A stretch of DNA of 64,000 nucleotides from positions 3,286,001 to 3,350,000 of the forward strand of contig JAULSN010000002.1 in NCBI GenBank assembly GCA_033439765.1, written 5' to 3'. Source of the stretch: Lasiosphaeria ovina. Lineage: Eukaryota; Ascomycota; Sordariomycetes; Sordariales; Lasiosphaeriaceae. Every line of letters begins with the position of its first letter. The stretch's first letter is position 1. Below the pieces are notes generated by a model. It saw only the letters and a program-made list of their open reading frames with translations, had not been told where the DNA came from and did not search any database. Shown here in pieces: positions 45,837-56,240 of the stretch. The translations under genes and the position numbers were made by a program.

Positions 45837-48800
45837 CTATTGTATTAGTATAATTCCCCCAGCCAGACCGCTCGCCTGGCCAGACTCACCCTCGTTCTCG
45901 GTCTCGGTCTCGTTCTCATCAGTCACAGGGGACATGTCAAACGCATAATATCTAGAGCCGCCAATACTCGCGTCACCTTCGTCGTCCCCATCGTAGTTAT
46001 AGTATCCCTGCTCGGCGGCGGTGTGGGGGGCCATCGAAGCAGCAGCAGCCTTTCTTGCTTTCGATTCCGACAGCCTCGACGCCGCCGACGGCAGCTTTTT
46101 GTCACTATCGAGCATAGACAGGATCACGGCCCCGTGGCACGCCCAGCACATGGCGCCCGGCAGCACAACCGTCTTTCTACACCGGCGCGTAGCAAGCGCC
46201 GCGGCGGCCAGCCGGGCGGTGGGGTTCTTGTGCGCCCGCAGCACGGCATTCTGCGCCGGCGGATCGAGCAGCTCCAGCCACGTGTCGACCGAGACGAGGG
46301 GGCCGACTCCCGGGGGCGGCGTCGTCTTGGCAGCGTCAGAGTGCTGACACTCTTGCTGGACCGCCTGGGGGAGCGTGGCCCACTGCGACGCGGCGGCCAG
46401 CATGTCGACGTCGGCGACCCACTCGCCGCGGTCGTGCACGGACACGGCGGCCTCGAAGAAGTTGCCCGAGACGTCGCGGCGGCCGCGCGAGCCGGCGTCG
46501 AGCGGCAGCTCGAAGCCCGTGAAGGACAGGTGTAGCGATGTTTGCTGGAAGTTGTCCTGGGCGGACCCGTCGAACGGCTCGTGCGAGATCATGTGCCACG
46601 ACCCGTAGTCCAGCTTGCGCATCTTGGGGTCCGCCGGCGTGACGAGAAACCCCAGCCCCGGCTTCCCGACGTTGCCGGTGATCCGCTGGATGGGCGTGAA
46701 GAACCAGGGCAGCTTGTGTGGCGATGCATCATCTGCCCCCTCCGGTGGGGGGGCATCCGCCTTCGGTGACGTGTCTTCCTTCAACTTCAGCTTGACGGCA
46801 TCTGACGGATCGGCGAGCAAGCCGGCTGGTACGAATATCGAGTTGGAATGGCACAGTGCAAAGGTGTCGCTCCCGATGGAGTCGGGGTCGATGTCCAGCC
46901 CGCCGGTTTCGAAATATGCGATGCACGCCAAGGTGACCGGCAAGAATCTTGAAAAATCAGCAGTCATTTTCTTCCACCATCGAGCCTTGCTGAGAGTGCG
47001 TGATGTGACCTGCAGATCGACCCTTGCGCCGTCGAGTCCCGAGTAAAGTTGCTTGGCGGCGCCGAAAGCATTCAGTGACTGAAAGTAACCGGTTTTGGAG
47101 TCCTGAGCTATGATGGAGTCCAGGGCCTTGACGATTTGGAATTTGGTGATGTCGTCGTCTTGGACCAGTTGGATGAGTTCCGTGATGGTTAATGCGTTCC
47201 GGTCTCTCGCAGGCAGCGCTTTTTCTCCGCATTTCTTATTCATGTAGACAGCAGCTAGCCCAGAGAGGCCGCAGACATACAGGTGTGGCTCGGGGTTTTG
47301 ACCGTAGGCTGGTGGGATCATGGCCGGGTGTCTCGAGTCATACTCTTCGTCGCTTTTTGAAAAGCCGGTTGAAAAAGGGTTGTCATCTAGCGAGCTATTG
47401 TCATCATCTTGCTAGTGTTGCATGTGGTCTAGGCTGCTTGGTTGAGTATTATTCGATCCTGTCTTCTGCCTCTTACTGGGCCTATGATCTGGCTGCTGGT
47501 AGACCCTGGTGTAACGGGGACGCTCCGAGGCGGTTCTATTGCGGGTGAAATAGCGAATTGTGCAGAACGGTAGGACTTGGGGGCTGAGAATCATGGCAGC
47601 CCATTTCCTCAAAAGGCTGATCGTCATCCCAGAATTGTCTGATTCGAATGCCTCCAGGAGGGCGCCGAGCTTAGTCAAGCCAAATACCGGGGCTGGCCTG
47701 TCTTTGTCGTTTGACAGAAACGCGGCACACCGTCGCTGGCCAAAATTGATGAGCTTGGTGAGTTGCAGACGCGTTACATCTTGAGAGCGCGAGAACTCGA
47801 TTGCGGCAGCCGACAGGGTGTTGAGCCAATGCTCGTCGTTGACGTTTAGTCTTATAAACTGGGACACTTCTTGCTGCGAGTTAGCGATGGTGTGGATAAG
47901 GTCGAGACAGACGTCAAGTTCTAGATCACTGGCCCGCCACCCGCCGATGATACTACCTAAGACGACAAAAGTCAAATCGTCAAAGGTGACCTGGGACTCT
48001 TTGACACCCGTGTGCCTGGTAGCGACTATGGGGTCCCCGTAGTACCGAGTCAGTGACAGCGGCAGGGACCAGAAGATGCCCCGGCCGCTGTCGTCCCGAT
48101 TGCTGAGGCCGAGCGTGATAATCCCACCCGAGCTGATTAGCGGATCGCCCTGCCTGACATACTGGCCCGTGCCGGCCAGGACGATGTCGGGGTATAGGTG
48201 CCAGGCGGAGAGGCCCAGCAGCACAGCACCGCTATCGATGCGGTGGGGTGCGCCCTGGATCAGGCTGTCGAGCGCCTTCATGGCACTGGTCCAGGCCTCG
48301 ATGATTGCGTCGTGGACGGTGGTCTTGTTGGACACTGCCAGAGATATGTTGTCGACCAGCAGCCTGTACTGTGTCTGCTCGCGTCTCTTGGCCTCGTCTG
48401 CAGTCTGAAGCCAGGCGCGCGCGCTCGCATCCCATTCGTCCAGCTGGCTCCTGCTAATGTCGATACGGGAAGCCGTCAGATCCGACATGCGAACCGCGTT
48501 ATCCGATTCCGGCTGCATGGACTGGAGCAGGGCCTTTCGCTGCTCCACCAGCTCGCACCAGATGGGAACGGCCTCCTCTCGCCGCCATATGCGAGCAAGG
48601 AGGCACGCTAGGAGGTGGACTGTGACGGAAGTGGTACCCGAAGTCGCAGCAGCCCAGATGCTCGTCCCGTCAGCGCCCACGTGGTCTGCGAAGAGGCCCC
48701 GAGGGGCAGTCTCCCCCGGGTTCACCGCGGGCAGCTTGGCCACCTCGCTGGCGCGCAAGCCATATGCCCGGATGAGATTCGGCACCGCGGGGGTCGCATT

Positions 48801-49016
48801 TCCAAATAAGGCACCCAGTTTCCTTGCTGTGACGTGGACCGAGCCGTTCTCGGCGGCTGCTCTGCGACGTGTCGACAGCGCTTCGCCGAGGCCTTGAAAT
48901 TCCTTAGGCGCTTCGTATTTGATGAGCGAAAAGTCGAAGTTCAGGTTCGCAAAGGCAACGGTAGTCTCTTGGGAGGCTTGCAGAAAAGCGTTGGTGAGCT
49001 TCCCAAACGACGCCAT
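45837..49016 (-). CDS. Large conserved fungal protein of unknown function, frame crossed by a TAG
   Basis: Two long frames lie in the same phase and are separated only by a TAG at 47412-47414: 47412-49016 (534 codons) and, beyond it, the frame ending at 45837. I model a 69-nt intron, 47408-47476 (donor GTAAGA, acceptor GCAAG), which removes the stop and keeps the frame: exons 47477-49016 and 45837-47407, 1036 residues. The N-terminus MASFGKLTNAFLQASQETTV and blocks such as ARKLGALFGNA, NLIRAYGLRASEVAKLP, FADHVGADGTSIWAAATSG and HLLACLLARIWRREEAVPIW look like a conserved fungal family I believe I have seen in other species, without a named domain. The C-terminal part has a Cys pair (MCWACHGAV) and an acidic end. 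If the intron is wrong, the gene is split by a nonsense codon. Its position next to DUF7580 and HET genes hints at an accessory role. Confidence 0.65.
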
Positions 49017-49644
49017 TGATGCTGATTGCTAATTAATTCATGGAGGAAACAAGGTCCACTGCGGCTGAGCAGTGCGCGATTTTGTGTGAAAGGTAATTAA
49101 CGTGTGTTCAGGGGCCATCAGCGTAGCACCTGGGCCACGAACCTGCATACGCGCCACGACGGCTTTACCAATGCTCACTGTGCTATTACGCCAATTCTCC
49201 GCCAATGATGTTATTCCCGGTGCTCCAATTCCCAGCCATCGAGGCCGACTTACCTACTAAGCTGTGGCTGAAATAATGGGACTCGTTACTTTACAGTTGT
49301 GCAGAGATCTACGTCGTCGTCGTCGTCGTCGGATATAATCACCGCAGGCAACCCCAGTGTAATCATGAGCTCAAAATCCAGTTCTGGTCGGTCTGAAAAC
49401 GGTTGCTACTTGTAAACGGAAGGGAAAAGACCTAGGAAGTTATGGATTAGATGGTGCCCCAAAAGGATCAGTTTTGGTTGCGGCAAGTCGGGTGTAAGTC
49501 GAGCCTTCCTAGAATGGAAGATGACAAGAACCAGCAAAAATGAGCGGTCTGGGCAGAACAGCAAGGTAGGTCTTTCCCGAATCGCTCCATATTCTGCAGA
49601 ACCCTCGATCTAGCCGATTATTAGGCTCCAAGGTTCCATCATGT
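49017..49644. other. Intergenic region with a CGT trinucleotide run
   Basis: 628 bp upstream of the large unknown gene (leftward) and downstream of the DUF7580-type gene. A CGT repeat runs from about 49312 to 49330. Nothing else is recognised. Confidence 0.5.
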
Positions 49645-51760
49645 TTAAGATGCCGAATCGAGGGCTCTGACGCCCTCCTTCATGCGCTGAAGTTCAATAA
49701 CAACGTCGACCAAAAAGCCAGCCTGGAGCTCCTCACTCTTCTCCAGGTCGTCCTGCGGCTCCCTAAGTCCAAAGTCGCAACCGATGCACTTCCGGATGAT
49801 GCGCGGATACTTGGCGCCCATCTGGTTGGCCAGCATGGCGCACAGCTTCTCGGCGATGTGGTAGTCTGTCTGGCGCTTGGCCGGCATCTGGAATTCTCGG
49901 CACACCCGCTCCCGCAGAGTCCCCCATGACCGCGAGAAGCCAACCTCGAGCAGCACAATGCCGAACCGGAAGAGCAGCTCGTTTCGCGCCCCAACCGCCA
50001 TCGTGTCGCTGCCGCCCGCCGTGTCTTGCATGTCGACGTCTTCGCTACCTGGTCCTAAGTCGACGGCTTTCCCTTTTCTAGCTCGCCTCCCAAACTCCAC
50101 CTTGAAGTAAGGATACGACAGCCGCAGCTCATCCTCTGCCGACAGCTGGTGGGCAGTGAAGAAGTTGACGTCTTGGCTGCGCCAGGTCTCGGGCAGCCAG
50201 GGCGTCGAGTGGAATTGGAGGACCGACGCTGCCAGCGAGCCGGCGATGTGGAAAGTGGCCGGCAGTGGCAGCGACCCTTGGAACGAGTTCTCGTTGGTCC
50301 AGGATATGATTGCGTCGAGTCGCATCGCGTCTCCAGCAAAACGGCGATTCGGGGGCGGCCGGTAGAAGCGCTGGAGATAGCGCCCCCCGAGGTACCCGAG
50401 ACACTGCTGCGGCTGGCACACCAAGTACTGGGCGTGGAAGTGCTGGCAAAGATCGGCGATAAGCATCAAGTTGACAAGCTGCCTCTCTGGGCTGTCGTCA
50501 ATGTCTTCGTCACCAATCACTGGCTCTTCGTCGCCCGAGGGCTCCATCTGAGGCAGGTTGTCGGTGTTGAAGCGGACTCTCTTCATGGCCTTGGCCAGTT
50601 TTTTGACCGAACTCTTTCGTTTTGGTGGGACGATGAATGGGGTCGAGTACTTGGCGAGAACACTGTTAAAATTCTCGAACTGCTGTTGGCCATGGTTCGA
50701 TGGAGCTATAGCAATCTTGCTCGTTGCACTCTCGATATGTTCAACCTCCAACCACAGTGGGCTGGAGGAGTCGTCTCGTGCCAGCTCGCTCGCACACACA
50801 CTTGTCAGAGCGACATCGAACTTGACCGAACCCTCGCTTTTCATCTCAAAAACCTCAACACAAGAGACGCTCGCTGCGTGGCTCTCATGCTGGTGCGCAG
50901 AGCAAGTCCAGCTGTTGGCCAGCGTTTCATAGAGTAGGGTCGAGGCATGTCGAATCTGGCGATACTTCTCGATGCTATTAATGTTAGTTGCCGTCCTCCT
51001 GAACCAAGCCTCTTCGACACCGTGCCGGAACTTGGTATTCTCTGGAACCGTCCGCTTGACCTCGTTCAGGCTGCCAATGACTTGGTTCGCCATCAAGTTG
51101 AAGTCCGAGTTAAAGTTCCGCAAGTCTTCAATGGCCTTCAACAGCTCTGGTTTCTTCACGACCAGCTTCAAACGGGCCCCGACTCGGCTCAGCCATTCTC
51201 GACGGCCGCTCACGGACTGCTGCTGCAGGGATGTCTGTTAGGTCCAAGTCGTAGTTTCTGCCAAATGATGACTTGGAGGCGCATACATCACCACTCTTCT
51301 GAATTGTCCCGGCAAGCCCCGAAAGCTCTTCAACCAGCTTTTCCAGAGACGCGACGATCTGCAGAATCGTCTTGTGACAGCTTTCAAGACTCTCCTCGAG
51401 AGAATCAATACGGCTTCGGTATATCTCACTCATCGTCAGCTCCGCCACAATCTTGTGCCCGGGGGATTGTGTAGGATTGCGCTGCGGGTCGTCATCGTTC
51501 GCTCCGGCAATTGTCTGACCGAGGGCAGAAAGCATGGAGCGGACTAGCTCTCGGTCGTTGGTTATAGCCGACAAGAGGTTGATGGCGTTGTTTCTGAATA
51601 TCGTCCTTTGAGCAGAGACCTTGGACTGCAGTTTGACGATTTCCCGTGGATTGCGGAACGTCGAAATGTGCGCCGAGAGCTTGCCATATTGCTCAAATGC
51701 CAGGACGGCAATTGGTACGGCACCGAGGACAACGCCAACGATGAACTCAACGCCACTCAT
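49645..51760 (-). CDS. DUF7580-type fungal protein
   Basis: Two exons, 51287-51760 and 49645-51222, joined through a 64-nt intron (donor GTATGC, branch CCTAAC, acceptor CTGCAG), give 683 residues. The start MSGVEFIVGVVLGAVPIAVL followed by AFEQYGKL is the usual beginning of fungal DUF7580-type proteins: a hydrophobic first helix, then a helical domain to about residue 260. The second half carries DLCQHFHAQYLVCQPQQCLGY, YLQRFYRPPPNRR, and near the C-terminus ELLFRFGIVLLEVGFSRSW and YPRIIRKCIGCDFGL. This last part looks like the end of a degenerate protein-kinase fold (an LLxEV helix and a terminal helical segment) without catalytic residues that I can identify. The function is unknown; related proteins often sit near fungal nonself-recognition genes. 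It shares a 474-bp divergent promoter with the zinc finger gene at 52235. Confidence 0.72.
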
Positions 51761-51921
51761 TGTATGGCTGGTTCGAGCTTATTCATGTTTCTTGCCTCCT
51801 ACTGGGAACAGGTCTCGTCCAGAAAGAGGGATGAAAAGAAAGTGAGGGGTTGAGGGGCCTGCCTTGGACGTTTGGGCTGCGCCGCTGCAAGTGCAGGCTA
51901 GGTACTTGGCAGGTACATGTA

Positions 51922-52085
51922 CTGTACAGCAGCCAGACGATTAACTGTTACGACCTTGGCGAGGCTGCGAGCAAACCTCTATCCTTTCAGCCATTGGCGC
52001 TTAACTGCCATGCATGAATGTCCTGTACAGTACGGAGTACCCACTAGGCCCGCTTCGCTAGCCACCCACACCGCATTCTGTACAG
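51922..52085. promoter_or_regulatory. Three CTGTACAG palindromes in a divergent promoter
   Basis: The 8-bp palindrome CTGTACAG occurs exactly at 51922-51929, 52023-52030 and 52078-52085, between the DUF7580-type gene (start 51760, leftward) and the AcuF-type gene (start 52235, rightward). Three exact copies in 164 bp are far more than chance. Related GTAC-rich words (GGTACATGTAC, CAGTACGG) lie beside them. A shared binding site for a dimeric regulator is the simple reading. Confidence 0.5.
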
Positions 52086-52234
52086 CCGCATTTGCTCAAG
52101 GCCTAGAGCCCAACTACGTATCGCATGACGATTACCCCGCCTGCGTGATCTGGTATGGCTGGCCCACGTCCAGTCTCACCCTATTCTCTCTAGGATCAGA
52201 AATCGCAAATGCTAATCAAGAACATGACAGCAGA

Positions 52235-54912
52235 ATGTCGACAGACCACGGGACAAGGGCTATTGATGTCGAGAGCTGGCTCACTGAGCCTGGGGCCTAT
52301 ATGAGCGGTCTCGGCTTGGCGGGTTCCTTTTACGAAGCCATCCTACACCTCTTTACCAAGCTCGTTCGGCACGCAAAATCTTTAAATGCAGAACATCATG
52401 TTCAACCCGCGGTGGCTCACAAGTACACACACGAGCTGCGACGGTTCTACCTCTGGGGCGACGGGTTCGATGCCGGCGAGGGCCATCTCGATGAGATTCT
52501 TGTCGGATCGGCAGAACTACGGGCCAATGTCTTATCGCTCCTCTTTCAGCTGAGCCGGGTGTTGACTACTGAGCTTGGTCGGCTTGCGGGTGTTGAAAAC
52601 TTGCAAGCGGATTCATGGTTCGCCGCAGAGTTGGCAGAGGTGAAGAGGATGCAAGAGAAAGTCAATATCGTCTTACAAGATCCCGCATCCTTTTTTGACC
52701 TGCCCGGGGATGTCGAGTCTCTTTCCGGGTCGCAAGCATCCGACATGGACGACGAAGATGTGCTCGACGACATAGCCGTCTATCTGGATTGCCTGATGGA
52801 CCTGTGCCAGGCTCTAGAGAACCCGGCCGTGGATCTGATTGACGAGCAAGACGTGCTAGCACAAGAAGCCGAGCTTTTTGCCGTATCGTCACAGCCGGCC
52901 GTAAACTACTGTCGCAAAATAAGAGACCAGTACCCACAGCTGCCAAAGTTCTTGGTCGAGCGACTGGGCGAGCTCAATGTAGTCAGGGTTGCGCATTTGC
53001 TGGAGCAAGAAAGACTCAAACTCGCTGCGGGACTTGCTGGGGCGGCGACCATTCAGGGAACAACTCAGAAGTCGCTCGGGCCACGGGACAACCAGACGTG
53101 GACGAATCCCCCAACAGAGTCTCTAGTTTCTGAGAGCCACCGCAATCCCACAGACACCACCAAATCGACGCTTCGGTCAGACTCTGTCTTCGACACGAAT
53201 CATCCCGCCGCTGCCGGGCCGTCGCGGCAGGCACATCAGAAAAGACTGAGCATATCGCTCGAAATCGATGACACAGGATCGGTTGCTACCTTTGCATCAT
53301 TTTCAACTACGGCGTCAGCACTCAGCAAAGGCCGACCAAGAGTCCCTCCGTTGCCAGAGGTCGCCCACGCTGGAGAACCATTCTCTTGTCCGGCATGTCA
53401 CCAGGAGTTGCGTGGCATAACCACTCGAGCTGCATGGAAGTAAGTTACCAGACCCTCTTGTTGTTTGATTGCCACTAAGTACTATGCATAATTAGAAAAC
53501 ATATCTACGATGACCTCCGGCCTTACTGTTGCACGTTCGAGACCTGCGAAGCGGGCCAGGACCTTTACAGTAGCACCGGGTCGTGGGCTATGCATGAGTT
53601 GGTTCACCACAAGATCGCGGCGCTGCAGGGGGACAACGAGACAATGGGGACGCAGCTTGAGCCGCACTTTGCATCAAAACGAGCCAATCGACCATGCCCC
53701 TTTTGTGGCCCCGTCTCACGGCAGCTTGACCAGACAGCTTACTTCAAACATGTCAGTAAACATCTTCAAGAAGTCGCCCTGGCTGCCTTGCCACATACGT
53801 CTCAAGCAGAAGACGACTCGAGCTTTGGCAGTGGCTCGGACTCTCTGCCATCTGGGCGGCCGGCAATGGAAACAACTGCCAACGATGACAGAGCCTCGAT
53901 GGAAATCAAGCACGTTGATTTCAACACCGACGAGAATGTGGAGCGGGCTTCATCCCTAGCCACAACGCCCACAAGACTAGATATCTACATAAGGGAGACT
54001 ATTCTCCCCTGTGAGCTAACCTTGTATGATAACTTGTTCGATCAGTGGTGTAAATTTTCCACGAAAGACGTAGTGCTGTGGCGCAAGCACATTTTTGAGC
54101 ATGTTGCCACCAGGTCGCCGTTCAATGAAAATTGGCCTTGCTGGTTTCCGGATTGCGACAAAGCCTTCGACACGACAATCAGCAAGTTCACGTATGAGCC
54201 CGTTACCTGGGACCAACGTGTCTTTTACCAACGGCTAGACCATATAAAGGAGCACCTACAGAGCGGGAGAACCATGAACGATGCGCTTCCCAACGAGGCA
54301 TTCCGGACTTGGCTTGGGAAGCCCCCGGCACCCGCCCTACCGGACCAACAGGCAATCCTGTGCAGCCACTGCCAGGTGATTTGGACAGACCCCGAGGGGG
54401 TTAGGCTTGAAGGAGAAGCAGCTTCTGGAATCCCATGTCCAAAATGCAAGGCTGAGTGGGAGTTTGTAAGTGAACAATTATTTTCACCCGAGTATTAATG
54501 GTGGCTTACCGTTGCCAATTCCAAGTTCAATATCTACGGCGACCTGTCACGGAAGCAACCAACGAGGTGCGCAGAGCAGCACTTTGGCGGTAAACATGTA
54601 GACGGCGAAAAGACGTGCGACCATAACTGGGCGAAGGAAAGGACAGCCTCTATGGGGGGTTACGTGGTCTGCATCGAATGCAGGATTGCGATAAAGCCCG
54701 AGGATTGGACCCACACGTGGGTGCAGTCTCAGTTTCGTGGGGACATGTGCTGCTACTGCGGAATAACGACGCAAATGGACAAGGACGCAAAACGCGCAAA
54801 AGACTGGAGGTACAGGCCTCTTCCAGCCGCCGGGGAAGGTTCGGAGCCAGAGGCGGACAAGAAGAAAAACAAGCCTCTGGACTGGTTGCGGCGGCGGAGT
54901 CTCCAGCGGTGA
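52235..54912 (+). CDS. AcuF-type C2H2 zinc finger protein with extra zinc-ribbon modules
   Basis: Three exons, 52235-53439, 53496-54465 and 54526-54912, give 853 residues with phases closing. The N-terminal 180 residues are a helical domain (FYEAILHLFTKLVRHAKSL, LLFQLSRVLTTELGRLAG), followed by a Ser/Thr-rich disordered part. At about 383-440 comes the fungal AcuF-type C2H2 region: EPFSCPACHQELRG, the basic AAWKKHIYDDLRPYCCTFETC split by the first intron, and a HELVHHK end. A further CPFCG / HVSKH finger follows near residue 470. The rest of the protein has more Cys pairs (ILCSHCQVIW with IPCPKC; GGYVVCIECR with DMCCYCG) that look like zinc ribbons. No enzyme motif is seen. Nucleic-acid or protein binding is inference. 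It is divergent from the DUF7580-type gene. Confidence 0.75.
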
Positions 54913-56240
54913 TATCGAGGTTGTTTGATGCCTACCCTGTCTGTCTGTCAAGTCCGGTGACTATGGGCAGACTGTGTCTTCCTCGCAGCTGAAGTCGAGT
55001 GTCGGGCGTCCTGCACTGCATTACATGGTGCAGCTGGTCATTTTTTTGGCTACGAGACAGTTTCGTGCCGCAAGAGGAAGAAAAGGTACCTAATCTACAT
55101 GCCTTTCTCAATGCACCTCCCCATCTCTATGTTCCCTGTACACATGTTCACCGTGTCGTCCAATCCAGTCCTGCAATTGCCTAACTTACTCTGCAGGTAA
55201 TTATTGAGCTCAACGCTTACTCAAAATGCCGCAGGCTTCTCTAGACTAATAAGCGATGTTGTAGCCTGGATTGCCGTGTCTTTTTTCGCCATCTTCTTCG
55301 CCACCAGGCTGGCTGAAAGGGTCATGCTGGATGGGGAGGAGGTATGGCAAATTCGTGGACCAATTCTCGCCAGCCACTGCCCCGAGTGGGCGGCCATCTC
55401 ACCAACCTACACAATATGCTGGTTCCTTTCTGCGTGTCTCGTATTTATTTATTCATAAATATCGATAGGCGAGATAATTATGCTGGAAAGTGCCGTAGCT
55501 GGACGTAGTAGTTTGGTTATAACAACGCGTAAGGTCAGCTCGCGTAAGAGACTGCCTTAATATGTTTACTTTTACCAGTCCTGTACTACATACCCCGATT
55601 TCTCTCTCTACTTTTATTAGAGGGGTCTTCCGTGCTTCCGCCACGCAGTATTCGACAGCGCTATTATATAAGCTAAGAATCTAGTATATACGACGTATAA
55701 TAAGTAATTATCCGGGGGGGGGGGTTTAGACCGAAGATTAACTTCTAATTATAGGACCGTACGTTTGGCTTTACCCCGCCGCTCTATCTTTCATCTTCCG
55801 ACTCTCTCCTCTTCACCCCGTACTATGAAGTAATTAAAGTAAATCCGTCCTATTCATTCATCCCGCAAATCTAGAATCGAATCCGAGAGTATATATATCT
55901 CTTCTCCCGTCACCAAGGTAATGAAGTACCATGTTCCACTCCCATCTACTCGCGAGCTTTCTAACATGCATGGCAAACGAGATGGCCACTGATAGACCTA
56001 GTGTGTCTGGCCGGTCACTTGGGGGATCAGAGGCTGGGGGAACCTTCAGGTCGGATGGGAGAGCCCATTTCGTTGCAATCTGCTATTTCAGGGCGCCCCC
56101 GCCATCAAGATCTTCCGGGGGAGGTTGTCGCGACGTACGACACTGAATTATCATGCACGCCTTGGAGGGGTCGAGTCTCTCTGCTCTCGTCCATCCATGC
56201 CGCGAGGAACCCCGACGGGCGAGCTGCCACCTATCTCAGG
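54913..56240. other. Gene-free region with RIP-like AT-rich segment
   Basis: 1.3 kb between the AcuF-type gene and the end of the HET pseudogene. The part 55440-55930 is strongly AT-rich and full of TA steps (TATATATA, ATTATATAAG), as left by repeat-induced point mutation of a former repeat. A G10 run lies at about 55714-55723. A short hydrophobic frame at 55204-55458 lacks a usable ATG and is not called. Confidence 0.5.

Noticed and set aside
55204..55458. 84-codon frame with two hydrophobic segments
   Set aside because: It starts with TTG, has no suitable ATG before the hydrophobic part, and adjoins RIP-like DNA.
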